Positions 7,814 to 19,014 of a DNA stretch of 64,000 bases are shown piece after piece. The stretch covers positions 62,001 through 126,000 of the forward strand of contig CAVQVN010000003.1 in the NCBI GenBank assembly GCA_963717135.1, given 5' to 3'. A model generated the notes under the pieces. It saw nothing but the letters and a program-made list of their open reading frames with translations, did not search any database and was not told the DNA's origin. Source of the DNA: UBA4744 sp963717135. Its GTDB lineage: Bacteria > Actinomycetota > Acidimicrobiia > Spongiisociales > UBA4744. Both the position numbers and the translations under genes were made by a program. Within the stretch, counting starts at the first letter, position 1. Each line of letters starts with the position of its first letter.

Positions 7814-8870
7814 ATGAAAGTTGCTCACCTCACCACGATTGACAGCAGCCTGCGTTACCTCGTATACGGAGAGATGCTGGCGGTTGCCAAAGCCGGAGGC
7901 GAGTCGCTGGGAATCAGCGCCCCCGGGCCGTGGGTTGAAGAGCTCGAAGCGGTCGGTATCCGACATATCCCGCTTCATTCCTCGACCCGGGGCATGGATG
8001 TGCTCGCCACGTGCGAACCGCCTGGGCGTTGGCGCCAATCCTCCGCCGAGAGCGGCTCGACGTTTTGCACACCCACAATCCGAAGCCGGGCCTCAACGGC
8101 GCGGGTATCGGGCCGCTTGGCCGGTGCCGATCGTCGTCAATACTGTTCACGGGCTGTATGCAACCGACGACGACCCCTGGCCAAAGCGTGCATTGGTCTA
8201 CGCGCTAGTAGGTGCTTGCCTCCCGGTTCTCCGATGCCGAGCTGGTCCAAAACCCAGAGGACTTCAAGTCGCCGACCCGATGGCGTATCACCCCGCGCCG
8301 CGAACGTCCCTACTTGGCAACGGAGTCCACCTCGAAAGATCGATCCGACCGCTTCAGTGCAATTGATCAAAGCGGATCCGGCAGACTTTGGGAATCGCCG
8401 AAGACCAGATTCTGGTCGGCATGGTGGTTGCCTTGTTGCTGAGAAAGGGTACCCCGAGCTGTTCGAAGCCGCAGAACGCCTCGATGAGCGGTTTAGGCTG
8501 ATCTGTATTGGGCCACCAATATTGATAAGGCAGATAGGCTTCCCGAGAGGCTTCTCGACGGGGTCTTCAGGCAGGCGTCCAGTTTCTCGGATGCGCCAAG
8601 ATATTGAAGCCCTGTACGCCGCTATGGAGGGTTTCTGCTGCCCTCGCACCGAGAAGGCCTTCCCCGCGCGCGATGGAGGCCGCGGCCATGGGCCTGCCCA
8701 TTGTGGCCACAGACATCCGGGTGGCCGCCAAGCGGTCAACGACGCAGTTGGGCAACCGGTCTCATACCTGTGCGTAACGCCGCCGCAATCGAGCAAGCGG
8801 TGCGATACCTAGGGAATATCACCCGAGCGTCGCCGGCGAATGGGGCGCAGAATCGTCTCGCGTGCTGCCA
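7814..8870 (+). pseudogene. Frameshifted GT4-family glycosyltransferase gene
   Basis: The gene starts at ATG 7814 with MKVAHLTTIDSSLRYLVYGE and continues in other frames: LDVLHTHNPKPG, VNTVHGLYATDDDPWPKRALVYAL, RFSDAELVQNPEDF, AEKGYPELFEAAERLDERFRLICIGP, DIEALYAAMEGF, then MGLPIVAT, RQAVNDAV and an end near 8870. These are the usual GT4 landmarks (acceptor-side N-domain, the GP donor loop, the E-rich EGFPR block now broken). Six or more shifts are needed. It would add a sugar from a nucleotide donor to the growing polysaccharide on the cytoplasmic side. It overlaps the end of the sulfotransferase gene. Confidence 0.6.
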
Positions 8871-8984
8871 CTGAATTCGACTGAGAATTCCGGTTGTCCA
8901 GATCGTGATGGCGACGATCGGCCACGTTGCCACTCGTAAGGGCTTGCTGCCAGAGTGAAGAATTGAAATGATGCGTGCTCTTTT

Positions 8985-9014
8985 TTGGGCAAGCATGGGC
9001 AACGCTGGTATGTT
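8985..9014 (+). promoter_or_regulatory. Possible promoter for the ATP-grasp gene
   Basis: TTGGGC at 8985-8990 and TATGTT at 9009-9014 are 18 bases apart. The ATG at 9024 is only ten bases downstream, so the message may be leaderless or nearly so. Confidence 0.3.
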
Positions 9015-9023
9015 CCTTAACCT

Positions 9024-9983
9024 ATGAATGTCCTGATAACAAGTGCCGGACGTCGAACAAGCCTGGTAAGCAGCTTCAAGGAGATCGTCCAGCCATTGGG
9101 CGGCAAAGTGTTCACAGCAGACACTGATGGACTGGCGCCATCGCATTATGTCAGTGACCAGGCGTTTCAGGTTCCACCAGTCGGTGACGCCTCGTATATA
9201 CCCTTACTCCTCGGGATAGTCGAAAAGCACCGGGTAGGCCTGCCGGTTCCAACCATCGACACTGAACTCTTGGGTTTGGCTGAAGCACGAATCGCGGTTC
9301 GCCGAGCACGGCTGCCTGGTTCTAGTTTCTGGCGCTGAGTTGATAGAAATCACAGGAGATAAGATGGTGGCGGCCCGTACCTTTGCCGAATTTGGTCTTC
9401 GCCATTCCCGCACCTGGCTCCCCGGAGCATTGCCAGACAAACTCCCCACGGCCCTGGTGTGTAAGCCTCGGTGGGGGTCGGCCAGTAAAGGTGTCGTGTT
9501 TTGCGGGCCGGATGACCTTGCCGCGCTGTTCGCCCACTCGGATGATCTGATCGTCCAGGATTTCATCGCCGGCGACGAGATCACGGTTGACGCTCTGATT
9601 GATCTGTCTGGTCGTCCGTTGCATTGCGTTCCTCGTCGCCGGATCCGCACGCTTTGTGGTGAATCCATCCAGGGTGTCACCCTGGCGGTTGATGACATCG
9701 GCGATTGGTTGGTGAAGGTTCTTACCTTCGTGGGCGAGCTTGGCGGCGTCGGTCCAATCACCCTCCAAGCGGTTCTCTCAGGGTCCGAGCCGACGCTGAT
9801 TCGATCAACCCTCAATTTGGAGGTGGTGTACCGCTTGCGTTTACGGCAGGGGCGAAATATCCAAGAATCCTCGTTGACCTTGCTTTTGGAAATGCTGTAG
9901 AGGTAGGGATGTTCGACTACGAGGTCGGCCTCTACATGACGAGAGCTTTCTCAGAGGTGTTCACCCGCCTCCCAAAATGGTGA
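9024..9983 (+). pseudogene. Frameshifted ATP-grasp (CarB-like) protein gene
   Basis: The first frame gives MNVLITSAGRRTSLVSSFKE, the Rossmann-like N-domain of CarB-type ATP-grasp proteins, then GKVFTADTDGLAPSHYVSD. After a shift near 9310 the ATP-grasp domain follows (ITGDKMVAARTF, ALVCKPRWGSASKGVVF, LIVQDFIAGDEITVDALID). A further shift near 9800 leads to FGGGVPLAFTAGAKYPRILVD and the end at 9983. CarB-like ATP-grasp proteins in polysaccharide loci probably ligate amino acids or carboxylates to sugars; the substrate here is unknown. The stop overlaps the start of the HAD gene, so the two were cotranscribed. Confidence 0.65.
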
Positions 9984-10800
9984 TCCACGGAGTGGCGTTC
10001 GATCTCGATGACACGTTGTTCCTGGAGCGTGACTATGTCTCGAGCGGATTTCGGGCGATTGCCCGACAGTTAGCGGCAGAAACCAGTCGAAAAGCCCCGG
10101 AGTGGGAAGTGGAACTTCACAGGCTCGCCAGTGACCCACACCATCAGGGGCGAGTCTTCGACGAGTTGCTCAAACGGGATCCGGAGGTTTTGAAGACCTG
10201 CACTGTCACTGCGCTCGTTGCAGGGTACAGAAGCCACATTCCAGAAATCGACTTACTTCCGGGGGCAAGAGACCTTCTCGGCGAGCTAACCGAAGCGAAA
10301 CTGAGGTTAGGGCTCATAACTGATGGGCCGGCGTCTAGCCAGAAAGCGAAGCTGAAGGCACTCGGACTCAATGAGTTCCTAAGCCCGCTCATCGTGACAG
10401 ACGAATGGGGTCCTCAATTCTCGAAACCGCACGAACGAGCCTTTGAACATGTCGAGAACGCGTGGGGTTCTCCAGGGATACCTTGGTCTACGTCGGTGAC
10501 AATCCTTCCAAGGATTTCGTGAGCGCGCCCGCGGCGGAGGGGTTGGGGTATTCGATACGGGTTCGACACCCGTACCAGATGCATGGCGATGCCGAGCCCA
10601 GGTCGCAGGACTGTGCGCCCACGGCTACGGTTGATGGATTTGGCGAATTCCGCGACCTAATCCGGTCCTGGAGTGGAAAAGGTCACAGCCGCATCGGAAT
10701 GGCCGGCCGCCACCATCATCGCTATTCCGGTTGCCGAACGGGTCTCCGCAGATCAACCCTCTTCGGGTCGGCGCGTCCCATCGTCGGAATCCTGGAATGA
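9977..10800 (+). pseudogene. HAD family hydrolase, frameshifted near the C-terminus
   Basis: The first frame (9977-10522) shows HAD motif I (AFDLDDTLFLERD), the cap region, motif II (LGLITDG) and the motif III lysine region (KLKALGL, FSKPHERAF). After a shift near 10470-10490 motif IV appears in the next frame (VYVGDNPSKDFVSA). A single-base correction would restore a complete HAD phosphatase of about 240 residues. It overlaps the ATP-grasp gene by seven bases (ATGGTGA), so the pair probably acts in one step, with the phosphatase removing a phosphate from a sugar or ligase product. The second frame overruns the end of the convergent sugar transferase gene, so its true stop may be earlier. Confidence 0.65.
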
Positions 10801-11400
10801 CGAGCCGAAAAACTCCGGCATTGTCGAATGGCCGTCGGCCGAAATGCCTTGTCGACTCAGCACGCGCCAAAGAGTGAGAAGAAGGATGCGAGAGTCGAGG
10901 AGCAGAGATCGGTTGTCGACATACCAGATGTCCAGTGCCAGTTTCTCCTCCCACGATATGGCGTTGCGGCCATTGACCTGCGACCAACCCGTGATCCCCG
11001 GCTTCAGATCGTTGCGCCGCGCCTGGTCCTCAGTGTATCGATCGAGATACCGCATCAGAAGCGGGCGAGGTCCGACCAGACTCATCTCCCCCCTGAGCAC
11101 GTCGAAAAGTTCCGGCAACTCGTCGAGGCTGGTGCTTCGCAACCAATGGCCAAGTGGTGTGATTCGTTCGGAATCGTCGAGGGGTCGCCCGTCGGGGGCG
11201 GTCATCTCGATCGACATCGTGCGGAACTTGTGCATGGCAAAGGGCCTACCACCTAGACCGGGTCGTTCCGATTCAAACAGGACAGGTGTTCCCATCCTGA
11301 GCCGGATGACACCCGCAATCAAGGCCATCGGAAGCGCGAAGAGCGTGATCCCCAGGATCGACCCCACTATGTCGATGCCTCGCTTGGTTGCACCGTACAT
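10753..11400 (-). CDS. Undecaprenyl-phosphate sugar phosphotransferase (WcaJ/WbaP catalytic type)
   Basis: The 215-residue protein from ATG 11400 is the short form of the bacterial sugar transferase family. It has one N-terminal hydrophobic segment (GIDIVGSILGITLFALPMALI), then LFESERPGLGGRPFAMHKFRTM, LDELPELFDVLRGEMSLVGPRP, and GITGWSQVNGRN with ALDIWYVDNRSLLLD. These catalytic blocks are intact. It starts polysaccharide repeat-unit synthesis by moving a sugar 1-phosphate to undecaprenyl phosphate at the membrane. An in-frame extension to 11511 is the C-terminus of the upstream aminotransferase read through a frameshift (ISLPIWSHL), so the shorter start is chosen. It is one of the few intact genes in this locus. 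Confidence 0.9.
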   Translation of the reverse strand: MYGATKRGIDIVGSILGITLFALPMALIAGVIRLRMGTPVLFESERPGLGGRPFAMHKFRTMSIEMTAPDGRPLDDSERITPLGHWLRSTSLDELPELFDVLRGEMSLVGPRPLLMRYLDRYTEDQARRNDLKPGITGWSQVNGRNAISWEEKLALDIWYVDNRSLLLDSRILLLTLWRVLSRQGISADGHSTMPEFFGSSFQDSDDGTRRPEEG

Positions 11401-12577
11401 CAGAAGCGCGCCCTCCACGTCGGCTGCATACGCATGAATCCTGGCGAAGCCTCTTCCAACCCGATCGGCCGTCTCGAGCGGCAGGTGGCTCCAGATCGGC
11501 AGGCTGATCACCCGCGGCGGCGAGCCGGTCGGTGACCGGAAGAGCTCTGGGCTCCTCGGCCCCGGCGTAGGCCTGCTGGCGGTGCACCGGAGGCGAGTAG
11601 TAGGGCCTGGTCTGGATGCCCTCGGCGTGGAGCGCCGCCACTACGGCCTCCCGGCTGCAGCCGAAACCGGGGCATCGACCAGCACCGTGAAGTCCTTATA
11701 GGAACTCCGTGAGCCTGTCGGGACGGTCTGGAACCCGAGCCCCGGGGTATCCCGCTGAGAGCCTCCCGGTACCGTCTCGCAACTGCGTTGCGATGCACCA
11801 CACGCTCCTCCAGATGGCCCAGCGACGCCAGAGCCAAAGCGGCGTGCAGCTCGGAGAGACGGGCGTTGAGACCGGGGAAGCCGAGTGTCGTAGTCGCCCG
11901 GGTTGCCGTAGTCACGCGCCCAGCGGAGATGCTCCGCCAGCGACGCATCGTTAGTGGTAACCAAACCGCCCTCAGCGCCGCTCAGCACCTTGGTAGGGGT
12001 AAGACTAAACACTTCGGCCCGCCCGAAGCCACCGAGTGGTCGTCTGGCTTCGCCAGTCTCGATCAGGGACCCAGCGCCGTGGGCGGAGTCGAAGATCAGC
12101 TCCGCCCCTAGCTCCATCGCCCTGGTTGCCAGACCGGGTACGTCGGCGGGAACCCCGGGACACATGCACGGCGATGATCAGGGCCGGCTGGTCGTAAACG
12201 TTGCAGGGGTGAGACACCAGTGTCCGGGTCGCAGTCGGCGAAGAGTATGGGCCGGTGATTCCAGCGGACGGCGTGAGCGGTGGCCGAGAATGTGAACGAG
12301 GGCAGCAGAACAGGCCCGGCCGGGTCGAGGCTTGGATGACTAGCATCAGCCCGGCTGTGGCGGACGCAACCGCCACACAGTGCCCGACACCGAATGCGGC
12401 TGCCGCGCGGTCTTCAAGCTCCGCGCCTGATAGGCCCACCGGTGACCATGCCCGCTCTCCAGCGACCCTTCGATCTCGGGCGAGGACCACCTCGGGGTTC
12501 TCGATGGTCGGGCGGGCAAAAGGCAGCCCGCCGGGGAAAGCGGGCGGGCCGCCCAGCAACGCCGGTTTGGTGGTCAT
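11401..12577 (-). pseudogene. Frameshifted DegT/DnrJ/EryC1 sugar aminotransferase gene
   Basis: The gene starts at ATG 12577 (TTKPALLGGPPAFPGGLPF) and has FGVGHCVAVASATAGLMLVIQAS in the first frame. After a shift come AMELGAELIFDSAHGAGS and VFSLTPTKVLSGAEGGLVTTND, the region that contains the PLP lysine (TPTK), then GFPGLNARLSELHAALALASL, YKDFTVLVD, HAEGIQTRPYYSPPVH and ISLPIWSHL. At least four frame changes are needed. The family makes amino sugars by transferring an amino group from glutamate to a keto sugar nucleotide. The original stop probably overlaps the sugar transferase start as TGATG. Confidence 0.6.
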
Positions 12578-12584
12578 GAGCTTC

Positions 12585-13891
12585 TCACAAGGTCGCCCTC
12601 CGGATGCCGATCGGGACGGTTCGGGTTGCCAACCAAGCCCCACGATCAGGGCCAGAAGAAAAGGCAGGGCCTGGGTGCGCTGTCGGGCCAGGTTACCCAG
12701 GTTGAAGATTGCGCTGAACATTATGACGAAGCCGACCACGAACACCGCCATGAACATCAGGTACGGACGATTCCGGAGGCCACGCAAGGCCAATTAGCAT
12801 CTTGGGAAGCTTCCATATGGTGACAACAAGGAGAAGGGTGTTCTCGATGGCGCTCATCATCCCCTGAGCTGTTTCAGCTTCATAAGGGAGGGGCCGGAAA
12901 AGAACCCGAATCACTCCGCTCGGCAATTGCGTGAAGGTCAGGACAGCTTCGCCCTCGATCGCAGAACCACCACGGTGGCTGTTTCGTTGTAATGTCCTGG
13001 AGAAGCGGATCGAGATTCTGCCCAGACAGATCGATTCCCAGAGCGTTGGATGCCTGGTTGGCGACGAAGACGCTGCGAGGACAGCGGCGCTCGCCATAAC
13101 ACTCCAGCGGCAGCCGCCGCCGCGTTCACCTGAGGTCGACGACCCAGAACAACGGCTATCGCAAGGGCGCCGGCTGCAAGAGCAGCCACGTGGGGTCGAA
13201 TCGCAGCCAGGCCGGCAAGGCCGGCCGCCATAATCAGAGAGCCAACGCATCCTGTAGTCCAGAAAGAACCGTGGAAACCCCGTAGGCAACAAGGCCGATG
13301 AACAGGAGCATCAGGGCGTCTTTGCCGATCGTAGAAGGCCAATACACCAACGAGGGGAGAAACAGGATGCCAAACGCATACAGCTTCAGCCTGGCAGTGG
13401 GAGGGCGTGCCGGAACGCCGCGTACAACAACAGCTGACCGAAAAACGAGAGTGTGGCGAAGATGAGGAAACCGCCAAGCAGGCTGGGTTCATGCGGTATG
13501 TACAGCAAAGAGTCGGCTCGGTCACGAACCTCGTTCCAGCGGAGCCGTAGTCGGACTTGGGAATCTGGAAATTCCCGCCAAACTCCGACAAGCAGCGAGT
13601 GCGCGGTCGTGATACCCGACGGCGTCAGCGACTCCGCCATATAGGAACTTCACGGTCCAGTAGTAAAACGCAGTGCCGGCGACTTTGGCGCCGTATCCGG
13701 CGACAACGGCAGCCGGGAACCACTGGTCCTGGCTCCCGGCCATCCGGAACCCGATCCAGCGAGATGATGGCAAACCCCGTCAGACCGATTATCGCCGTCT
13801 CGACCGGCAAAAGACCAAGACCGATTAGCGCTCCAATCGAGATGACGACTGGTACCAAGAAGAAAGCGAGCCAGCCCCCGGAACGGGTCAT
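12585..13891 (-). pseudogene. Frameshifted O-antigen polymerase-like membrane protein gene
   Basis: The start at 13891 (MTRSGGWLAFFLVPVVISIGAL) overlaps the preceding glycosyltransferase gene as ATGA. Other frames give YGAKVAGTAFYYWTVKFLYGG, SLLYIPHEPSLLGGFLIFATLSFFGQLLLY, and at the end NRPYLMFMAVFVVGFVIMFSAIFNLGNLARQRTQALPFLLALIVG. These are membrane segments in a pattern like that of actinobacterial Wzy-type polymerases and ligases, which join repeat units outside the membrane. At least four shifts occur. No Wzx flippase is seen nearby. The assignment rests on hydrophobicity, position and the NLARQRTQALPFL end, so it is moderate. Confidence 0.45.
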
Positions 13892-15016
13892 CGGGGTGTC
13901 CTCGCGCGACTGGTCCCGCAGCAGCGTCGTGTAGATCTCTTCGACCCGACCGACCATTGATTGCAAGGAGAACTCCGCGACAACCCGACGTCTTGCTTCG
14001 AGGCCTAGATCGCGAGCGCGCTCGGGATTTGTGACTAGGTAGGCAATAGCCGACGCCAAACCCTTGGGGTCAGACCTTTGCACCAAGAGGCCTGTGACTT
14101 CGTGCTCAATAATCGTGGGAACACCGCCCACTGCGGTCGCCACAATGGGCCGAGCCAGAGCCATGGCTTCCAACAACACAACGGGTAGGCCCTCTGCCAG
14201 CGAAGGGTTGACCACTACATCTGCGGCGTTGAGGTAGGAAGCCGCCGACGCTCTGGCACCAAGGATCTGCACGTTGTCCTCAACGCCTGCCGTCAGCACC
14301 AGTTCACGCAGCCGTTCGAGGTCGTCCGGTCGCGATGGGGCGCCCAGCGAGATGATGCAAGCGTCCGGCGCCATCCGACGGAGGTATCTTGCGGCTGTAA
14401 TCAAGTTGCCATGGTCCTTGGCCGGCTTGATGTTGCCCGACATGGACAACGAGAGGCGAACCCGGTGGAATGCCCACTTCCTCCCGAATCGCGGGATGGC
14501 TTCAGATCGATGGTCGGCTCAATAACGCCGTTCGGGATCACGTCGAACCACTTTTGGTGTGTACCGCTGGACCGAATCCGCTACAGCCTTGGACACCGCG
14601 ATCGTGCGGTTGTTCCTTGGGTAGGTAGCTCTATTTAGAAGTCTTGTCAGCGGATGATAGGCGGACCCAATATTGTGCTCTGTGTACACGATGGGCCTGT
14701 CGAACAAGGTCAATCGAGTGCCCACGGCCACAGCCGGGGAGTGGACGTGCACGATGTCGGCGTCGACAGATCCGGCCAGTCGTCGGATCCGGACTGGCAC
14801 TATTGGCGTAAGTCCGCGTTCGCCTCCAACGCAGTGCACCGGCACCCCGAGGGCCTCGAGGTCCGCCACAAGCTGATTCTTCCAGGGCAGCACGTAGGCA
14901 ACGTGGTAGTCGAACCGATCGCGGTCCCAAAAACGGGCCCCTTCGGAGATCAGCTTCTCGGCACCGCCGATCCCCAGGCCCTTGATCAACACAAGCACTG
15001 TCAGCCGTTTGCCCAC
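13888..15016 (-). pseudogene. Frameshifted GT4-family glycosyltransferase gene
   Basis: The likely start is GTG 15016 behind agggaag, giving VGKRLTVLVLIKGLGIGGAEKLI, a typical GT4 N-terminus, with DADIVHVHSPAVAVGTR and IVYTEHNIGSAYH. A shift near 14450-14525 leads to the donor-binding half (SGNIKPAKDHGNLITAARYL, NVQILGARASAASYLNAADVVVNPSLAEGLPVVLLEAMALARPIVAT, VGGVPTIIEH), which contains the E-x7-E pattern of GT4 enzymes. A second shift near the end lets the frame run on into the next gene instead of stopping in an ATGA overlap. Both halves are well preserved. The sugar added is unknown. Confidence 0.7.
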
Positions 15017-15023
15017 GGCTTCC

Positions 15024-15911
15024 CTATCTCTCAGCCTCGACGCCATCCATGAGCTCAGACAAACCCCGCTCAAAGGGCATCTCCGCCTTCCATCCGAGCA
15101 CCCCGGCGATTCTCTCGGCCGAAACCAAAGCGGGTGGGGACGTCACCGGGCCGGGGCTCGCCAAAGGTCAGGCTCGGTCGGGTACCGGGCCACTACCAGC
15201 TCGGCCAGTTCCTTGATCGAAACAGTTTCCGGCGCCACCGTGTTCAACGCCGTTCCCCGCACGTCTGAGCGGCACGCCATCGAGAAGGCTCGGGCAATGT
15301 CGGAGGCGTGGGTGAACTGGCGGCCTTGTTGGCCGTCGCCCTGGATGGTGAGCGGATCGCCCCGCCGGGCCCGGTCGATGAAGATCCGGAACACGGAGTT
15401 CGGACGCGAACCGCTCCCGTAGGCGGTGCCCAGCCGCAGCGAGATGACCGGCAGGTCGCGCAGGTGATCGGCTGCCAGCAGCAGTTGTTCGCCGGCCAGC
15501 TTGGTGATGTTGTACGGATGATCGGGTTGGCAAGGGTGTTCTTCGTCGAGAGGCTGGTAGCGGGGTTCGCCGTACACCTCCCAGGTGGAGGCGTTGACCA
15601 CCCGGGCTCCGGCTTTCAGGGCCGCCGCGGCAACGTTGGCCGACCCGGTCACGTTGACGGCCGCCGCCAGTTCGGGTTGCTCGCCGGCCAGGTAGACGTC
15701 GCCGATCGCTCCGATATGGACCACGGCGTCGTGGCCGGCCGCCGCCCTCGACCACCGCTTCGGCGTCACGCAAGTCACCCAGCACCGACCGGACTTCCAG
15801 CATCCCGACATCAACCACGTCGAAAGCCGTCACCTCGAAGCCGTCGGCGACCAGTCTCCCTAGCACGTGTCGACCCAGGAACCCGGCCGCTCCGGTCACT
15901 AACACTCGCAT
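15024..15911 (-). pseudogene. Frameshifted NAD-dependent sugar-nucleotide epimerase/dehydratase gene
   Basis: ATG 15911 begins MRVLVTGAAGFLGRHVLG, the Rossmann GxxGxxG of extended SDRs. A single extra base in the c-run at 15745-15747 breaks the frame; dropping it joins DAEAVVE to AAAGHDAVVHIGAIGD. The next frame shows VNASTWEVYGEP, the catalytic HPYNITKLAGEQ (YxxxK), and ISLRLGTAYGSGSRPNS. Further shifts near 15170 and 15125 lead to FGEPRPGDVPTRF and an end at 15024 overlapping the next gene. The protein would make or change an activated sugar for the locus. One-base breaks at homopolymers with otherwise intact motifs look like consensus error. Confidence 0.72.
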
Positions 15912-16153
15912 GGCACACTCCCCTGTCTGGTAAGAGAAGAGCCTGGCACACGGACCCCCACCCTGACAATCCCACAAACCTGTGGATAACTATCACCGAG
16001 CGTGTTAGACAGTACACAGACCGAAAGGTTGGGAGGCCGGTCCACCAAGGAATTGACCGGTGCAAGGGGTTCAGACGTCGGCGGCGTTGCTGAGCACTTT
16101 CCCGGCAGTACCCGGCAGAGCCTAAGGTAAGGCCGACGGCAGGGAGACGCTGG

Positions 16154-18095
16154 GTGGCACAACTCAGGGACAACACTATTTCGCATGGGACGCCGCCCTG
16201 GAAAATGCGGCTGGCCCAGGCGGCCGCCCGGCTCCGGGCCGATCTCGCTTTTGCTCTGATCGACGCGGTGATCATCGTGTTCGCCTACACCGCCGCCCTG
16301 GTGCTGCGTTTCATCGATATCCAGTCGATCTCGCCGAAGTGGTGGCAGGGTTTCCTGATCGTGCTGCCGATAGTGCTGGTCGTCCACCTGACCGCCAACC
16401 TCATCTTCGGTGCCTACGGGCACGTGTGGGAGTTCGCCAGCGTCGAAGAAGCCATGCGTTTGGTGGCTGGCGCGGTCAGCTCTGCCGGACTGTTGTTGAT
16501 CGGACTGCTGGTCTACAGGTCGGCCACGGGAGGCAGCGACGGCCTGGTCCCGGTCATGGTGCTGGTCGTCGGGGCCGGCTTGACCCTGGGTGGCATGGGG
16601 GCCGTTCGCTTCCGCTCCCGCCTGTTCTCCTTCAAACGCACCCAGGAGCTTCCCGAACCAGCCGCCACCCTCGTGGTCGGTACCGGCCGCGCCTGCCGCC
16701 GACCTGGCCCGCCACGGCCCCGGCAACGGGTTCCCGGCCCGGATCGTCGGCTTCGTGGCAGCAGATGGAGACTCGTCGCACAGGCGCCTGGCCGGTCTCC
16801 CGGTACTCGGCACTCTGGTTGAGGTGCCGACCATCGTGGAAATGTTCGCTATCGACCAGGTGGTCATTGCCGCCTCGCTCTCCGACGATGACCTGCGAGA
16901 TCTGGTCGACGGGTGCATGTCGATCGACGTCCGGCTCCGCATCGTCCCCGACCTGGGGGACGTGCTGGGTGCCAGCGGCTCGCTCAAGGACATCCGTGAT
17001 CTCGAACTCGGCGACCTCCTCCCACGCCCGCAGGTGACGACCGACCTCGGCCCAGTCGCCGCGTGTGGTTGGCAAGACCGTGCTCGTCACAGGGGCGGGC
17101 GGATCGATCGGCTCGGAGATCGTTCGTCAGGTCCTGAGTTCGCGCCGCGGAAGCGGTCGTGGCCCTCGACAACGACGAGACCCACCTCTACGAGGCAGGG
17201 TTGGAGGGGAGCTCAGACGCGGTTGTCCCGACCCTTGTGTGACCTCCGCGCAGAGTGCCGCTCTCGAACGAATCCTGCTCCGACACCGCCCCCAGGTGGT
17301 CTTCCACGCCGCCGCCCACAAACACGTCCCCCTGCTCGAGTCGTTCCCCGCGAGGCGGTCAAGACAACGTCGCTGGGCACCGCCCGACCTCATCGAGTGC
17401 TGCGACAGCGATCGGCACCGGCGGTTCGTGCTGATCTCCACCGACAAGGCCGTCGACCCTTCCAGCGTCATGGGCGCCTCGAAGCGCGTCGCTGAAATGC
17501 TGGTACAGAGCGCGGGGGGTGTCCGGATGTGTGTTCTCGACGGTTCGTTTCGGTATGTCTCGGCAGTCGAGGCAGCGTGGTCCCGACATTCGTCCGCCAG
17601 ATCAAGCGGGGCGGGCCGGTCACCATCAGCGACCCAGAGATGCTCCGCTACTTCATGACCGTGTCGGAGGCCGTGCAACTGGTGCTCCAAGCCTCGGCGA
17701 TGGCGTCGGGCGGTGAGGTGTTCGTGCTCGACATGGGCGAGCCGGTCCAGATTGGTGACTTGGCGCGGCGGATGATCCGCCTGGCTGGGCTCATCCCGGG
17801 CCACGACATCGAGGTGGCCATCACCGGCGTCCGCCCGGGAGAGAAGCACACCGAGATCCTCTCTCGCCATCCGTTGCTGCCCTCCACACACCCCAAAATC
17901 AGCCTGGTTAACCCCGATTGGCCTGAGCCGATCACGCTGTTCGACACGATCCGCGACCTCGACCGTCTCGCCGAAGCCGGAGACCGGATCGGACTGCGGG
18001 AGACGCTTCATCGCCTGGCATGGCAGAATTGGCAGATCGACGAGGTCGTAGATCTCCGCGGCCTCCCCGACCGTGACGTACGCGAAGCAAGGTGA
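16154..18095 (+). pseudogene. Frameshifted CapD/PglF-type nucleotide-sugar dehydratase gene
   Basis: GTG 16154 opens a frame with four membrane segments in the first 160 residues (FALIDAVIIVFAYTAALVL, FLIVLPIVLVVHLTANLIF and two more), then ATLVVGTGR of the first Rossmann-like domain. Later frames give GNGFPARIVGFVAADGD, IDQVVIAASLSDDDLRDLVD, then the SDR domain: KTVLVTGAGGSIGSEIVRQVL, PQVVFHAAAHKHVPLLE, FVLISTDKAVDPSSVMGASKRVAEM, PTFVRQIKRGGPVTISDPEMLRYFMT, and an intact C-terminus to 18095. This is the family that makes 4-keto-6-deoxy UDP-sugars at the membrane. Five or more shifts interrupt it. The final frame alone is open from 17529. Confidence 0.75.
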
Positions 18096-18101
18096 AGCCG
18101 G

Positions 18102-18944
18102 GTGGAATTCCGCAGAGCTGTTCGTATTCTCGCCGCCCGCTGGTGGCTGGTTGTTCTGTGCGCGGGACTCGGTGCAGCAGCCGCCCTGGCTTTCGCGGAT
18201 TACCACGATGACCGGATCGAGCCAAGATTCGAAGCGTTAGCACCAATCACACTCCTGGGATCCAACGACCGGGATACCGCCACTTTCGAGAATCAATTGA
18301 AACAAGCCGAGAACAACGCTCGGTCTGTTCTCTCCCAAACGCTCACCAACCCTTCTTTTCGCATTGAGTCCGACCTTGAAACTGGCCAGCTCCACTTCGT
18401 CGCCACATCCGACAACTCGGACGACGCAGCAGCTCAAGCAAGGGCAATGCGGGAGGCCTTCTACGCAACTGAGCCTTCAAGCACTCAAGCGGAGCAACTG
18501 CAGGATCAGCTGGGGTCTATCGAGGATTCGATAGTCGAGACCCGGGCCCAGATTGCCGAAGTCACTCAGACCACCCCGCCTGATGCTCGCGTCGAAGCTG
18601 AACGAGCACTACTTGATGCAAAGATCTCAGCCCTCCGGCAACGGGCAGCATCGCTCACAATCCAGATCGCTTTTCCTGACCTAGCCGAGGCCGAGGCAGC
18701 CCAGCTTGAAATAGAGCTTGAAAGCGTCGAAACGCTACTCGATCAACTCTCCGAAGGACTTGCTGAATTGTCGACAGTGACGACCGACCCTGACTTCCGG
18801 GTCAATCTCGATTTGCTGGTACTCCAGCAACGGGTGCGCCAGTTCGAGGATCAGTACGTAACCCTCGCACTGCGGTTACTTCGAGGACCAGGTCAACGAA
18901 AGCAACACCGACGAGCTCCTGATCACCACCGACCTCACCCCTGA
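18102..18944 (+). CDS. Wzz-like chain-length determinant, N-terminal part (frameshifted from next frame)
   Basis: GTG 18102 follows the CapD-type stop by six bases. The product begins with a membrane segment (WWLVVLCAGLGAAAALAF) and continues with a long periplasmic helical region rich in Ala, Glu and Gln (about 70-255), which is the Wzz/Etk polysaccharide co-polymerase plan. Near 18868-18876 the frame is lost: the next frame continues YFEDQVNESNTDELLITTDL and the second membrane segment (GAVGLGAGILVSILALVIL). The last 20 or so residues of this frame are therefore an artefact of the shift, and this feature and the next are probably one gene. It would control polysaccharide chain length. Confidence 0.7.
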   Translation: MEFRRAVRILAARWWLVVLCAGLGAAAALAFADYHDDRIEPRFEALAPITLLGSNDRDTATFENQLKQAENNARSVLSQTLTNPSFRIESDLETGQLHFVATSDNSDDAAAQARAMREAFYATEPSSTQAEQLQDQLGSIEDSIVETRAQIAEVTQTTPPDARVEAERALLDAKISALRQRAASLTIQIAFPDLAEAEAAQLEIELESVETLLDQLSEGLAELSTVTTDPDFRVNLDLLVLQQRVRQFEDQYVTLALRLLRGPGQRKQHRRAPDHHRPHP

Positions 18945-19014
18945 ACCGATCGGAGCGACTAGAGCGGGAGCCGTCGGCCTGGGGGCCGGCATTCTGGTCT
19001 CCATTCTGGCGCTT

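Noticed and set aside
10548..10585. tRNA-like T-arm (acgggttcgacacccgt)
   Set aside because: It lies inside the HAD gene where the reading frame is conserved, and no acceptor or anticodon stems fit.
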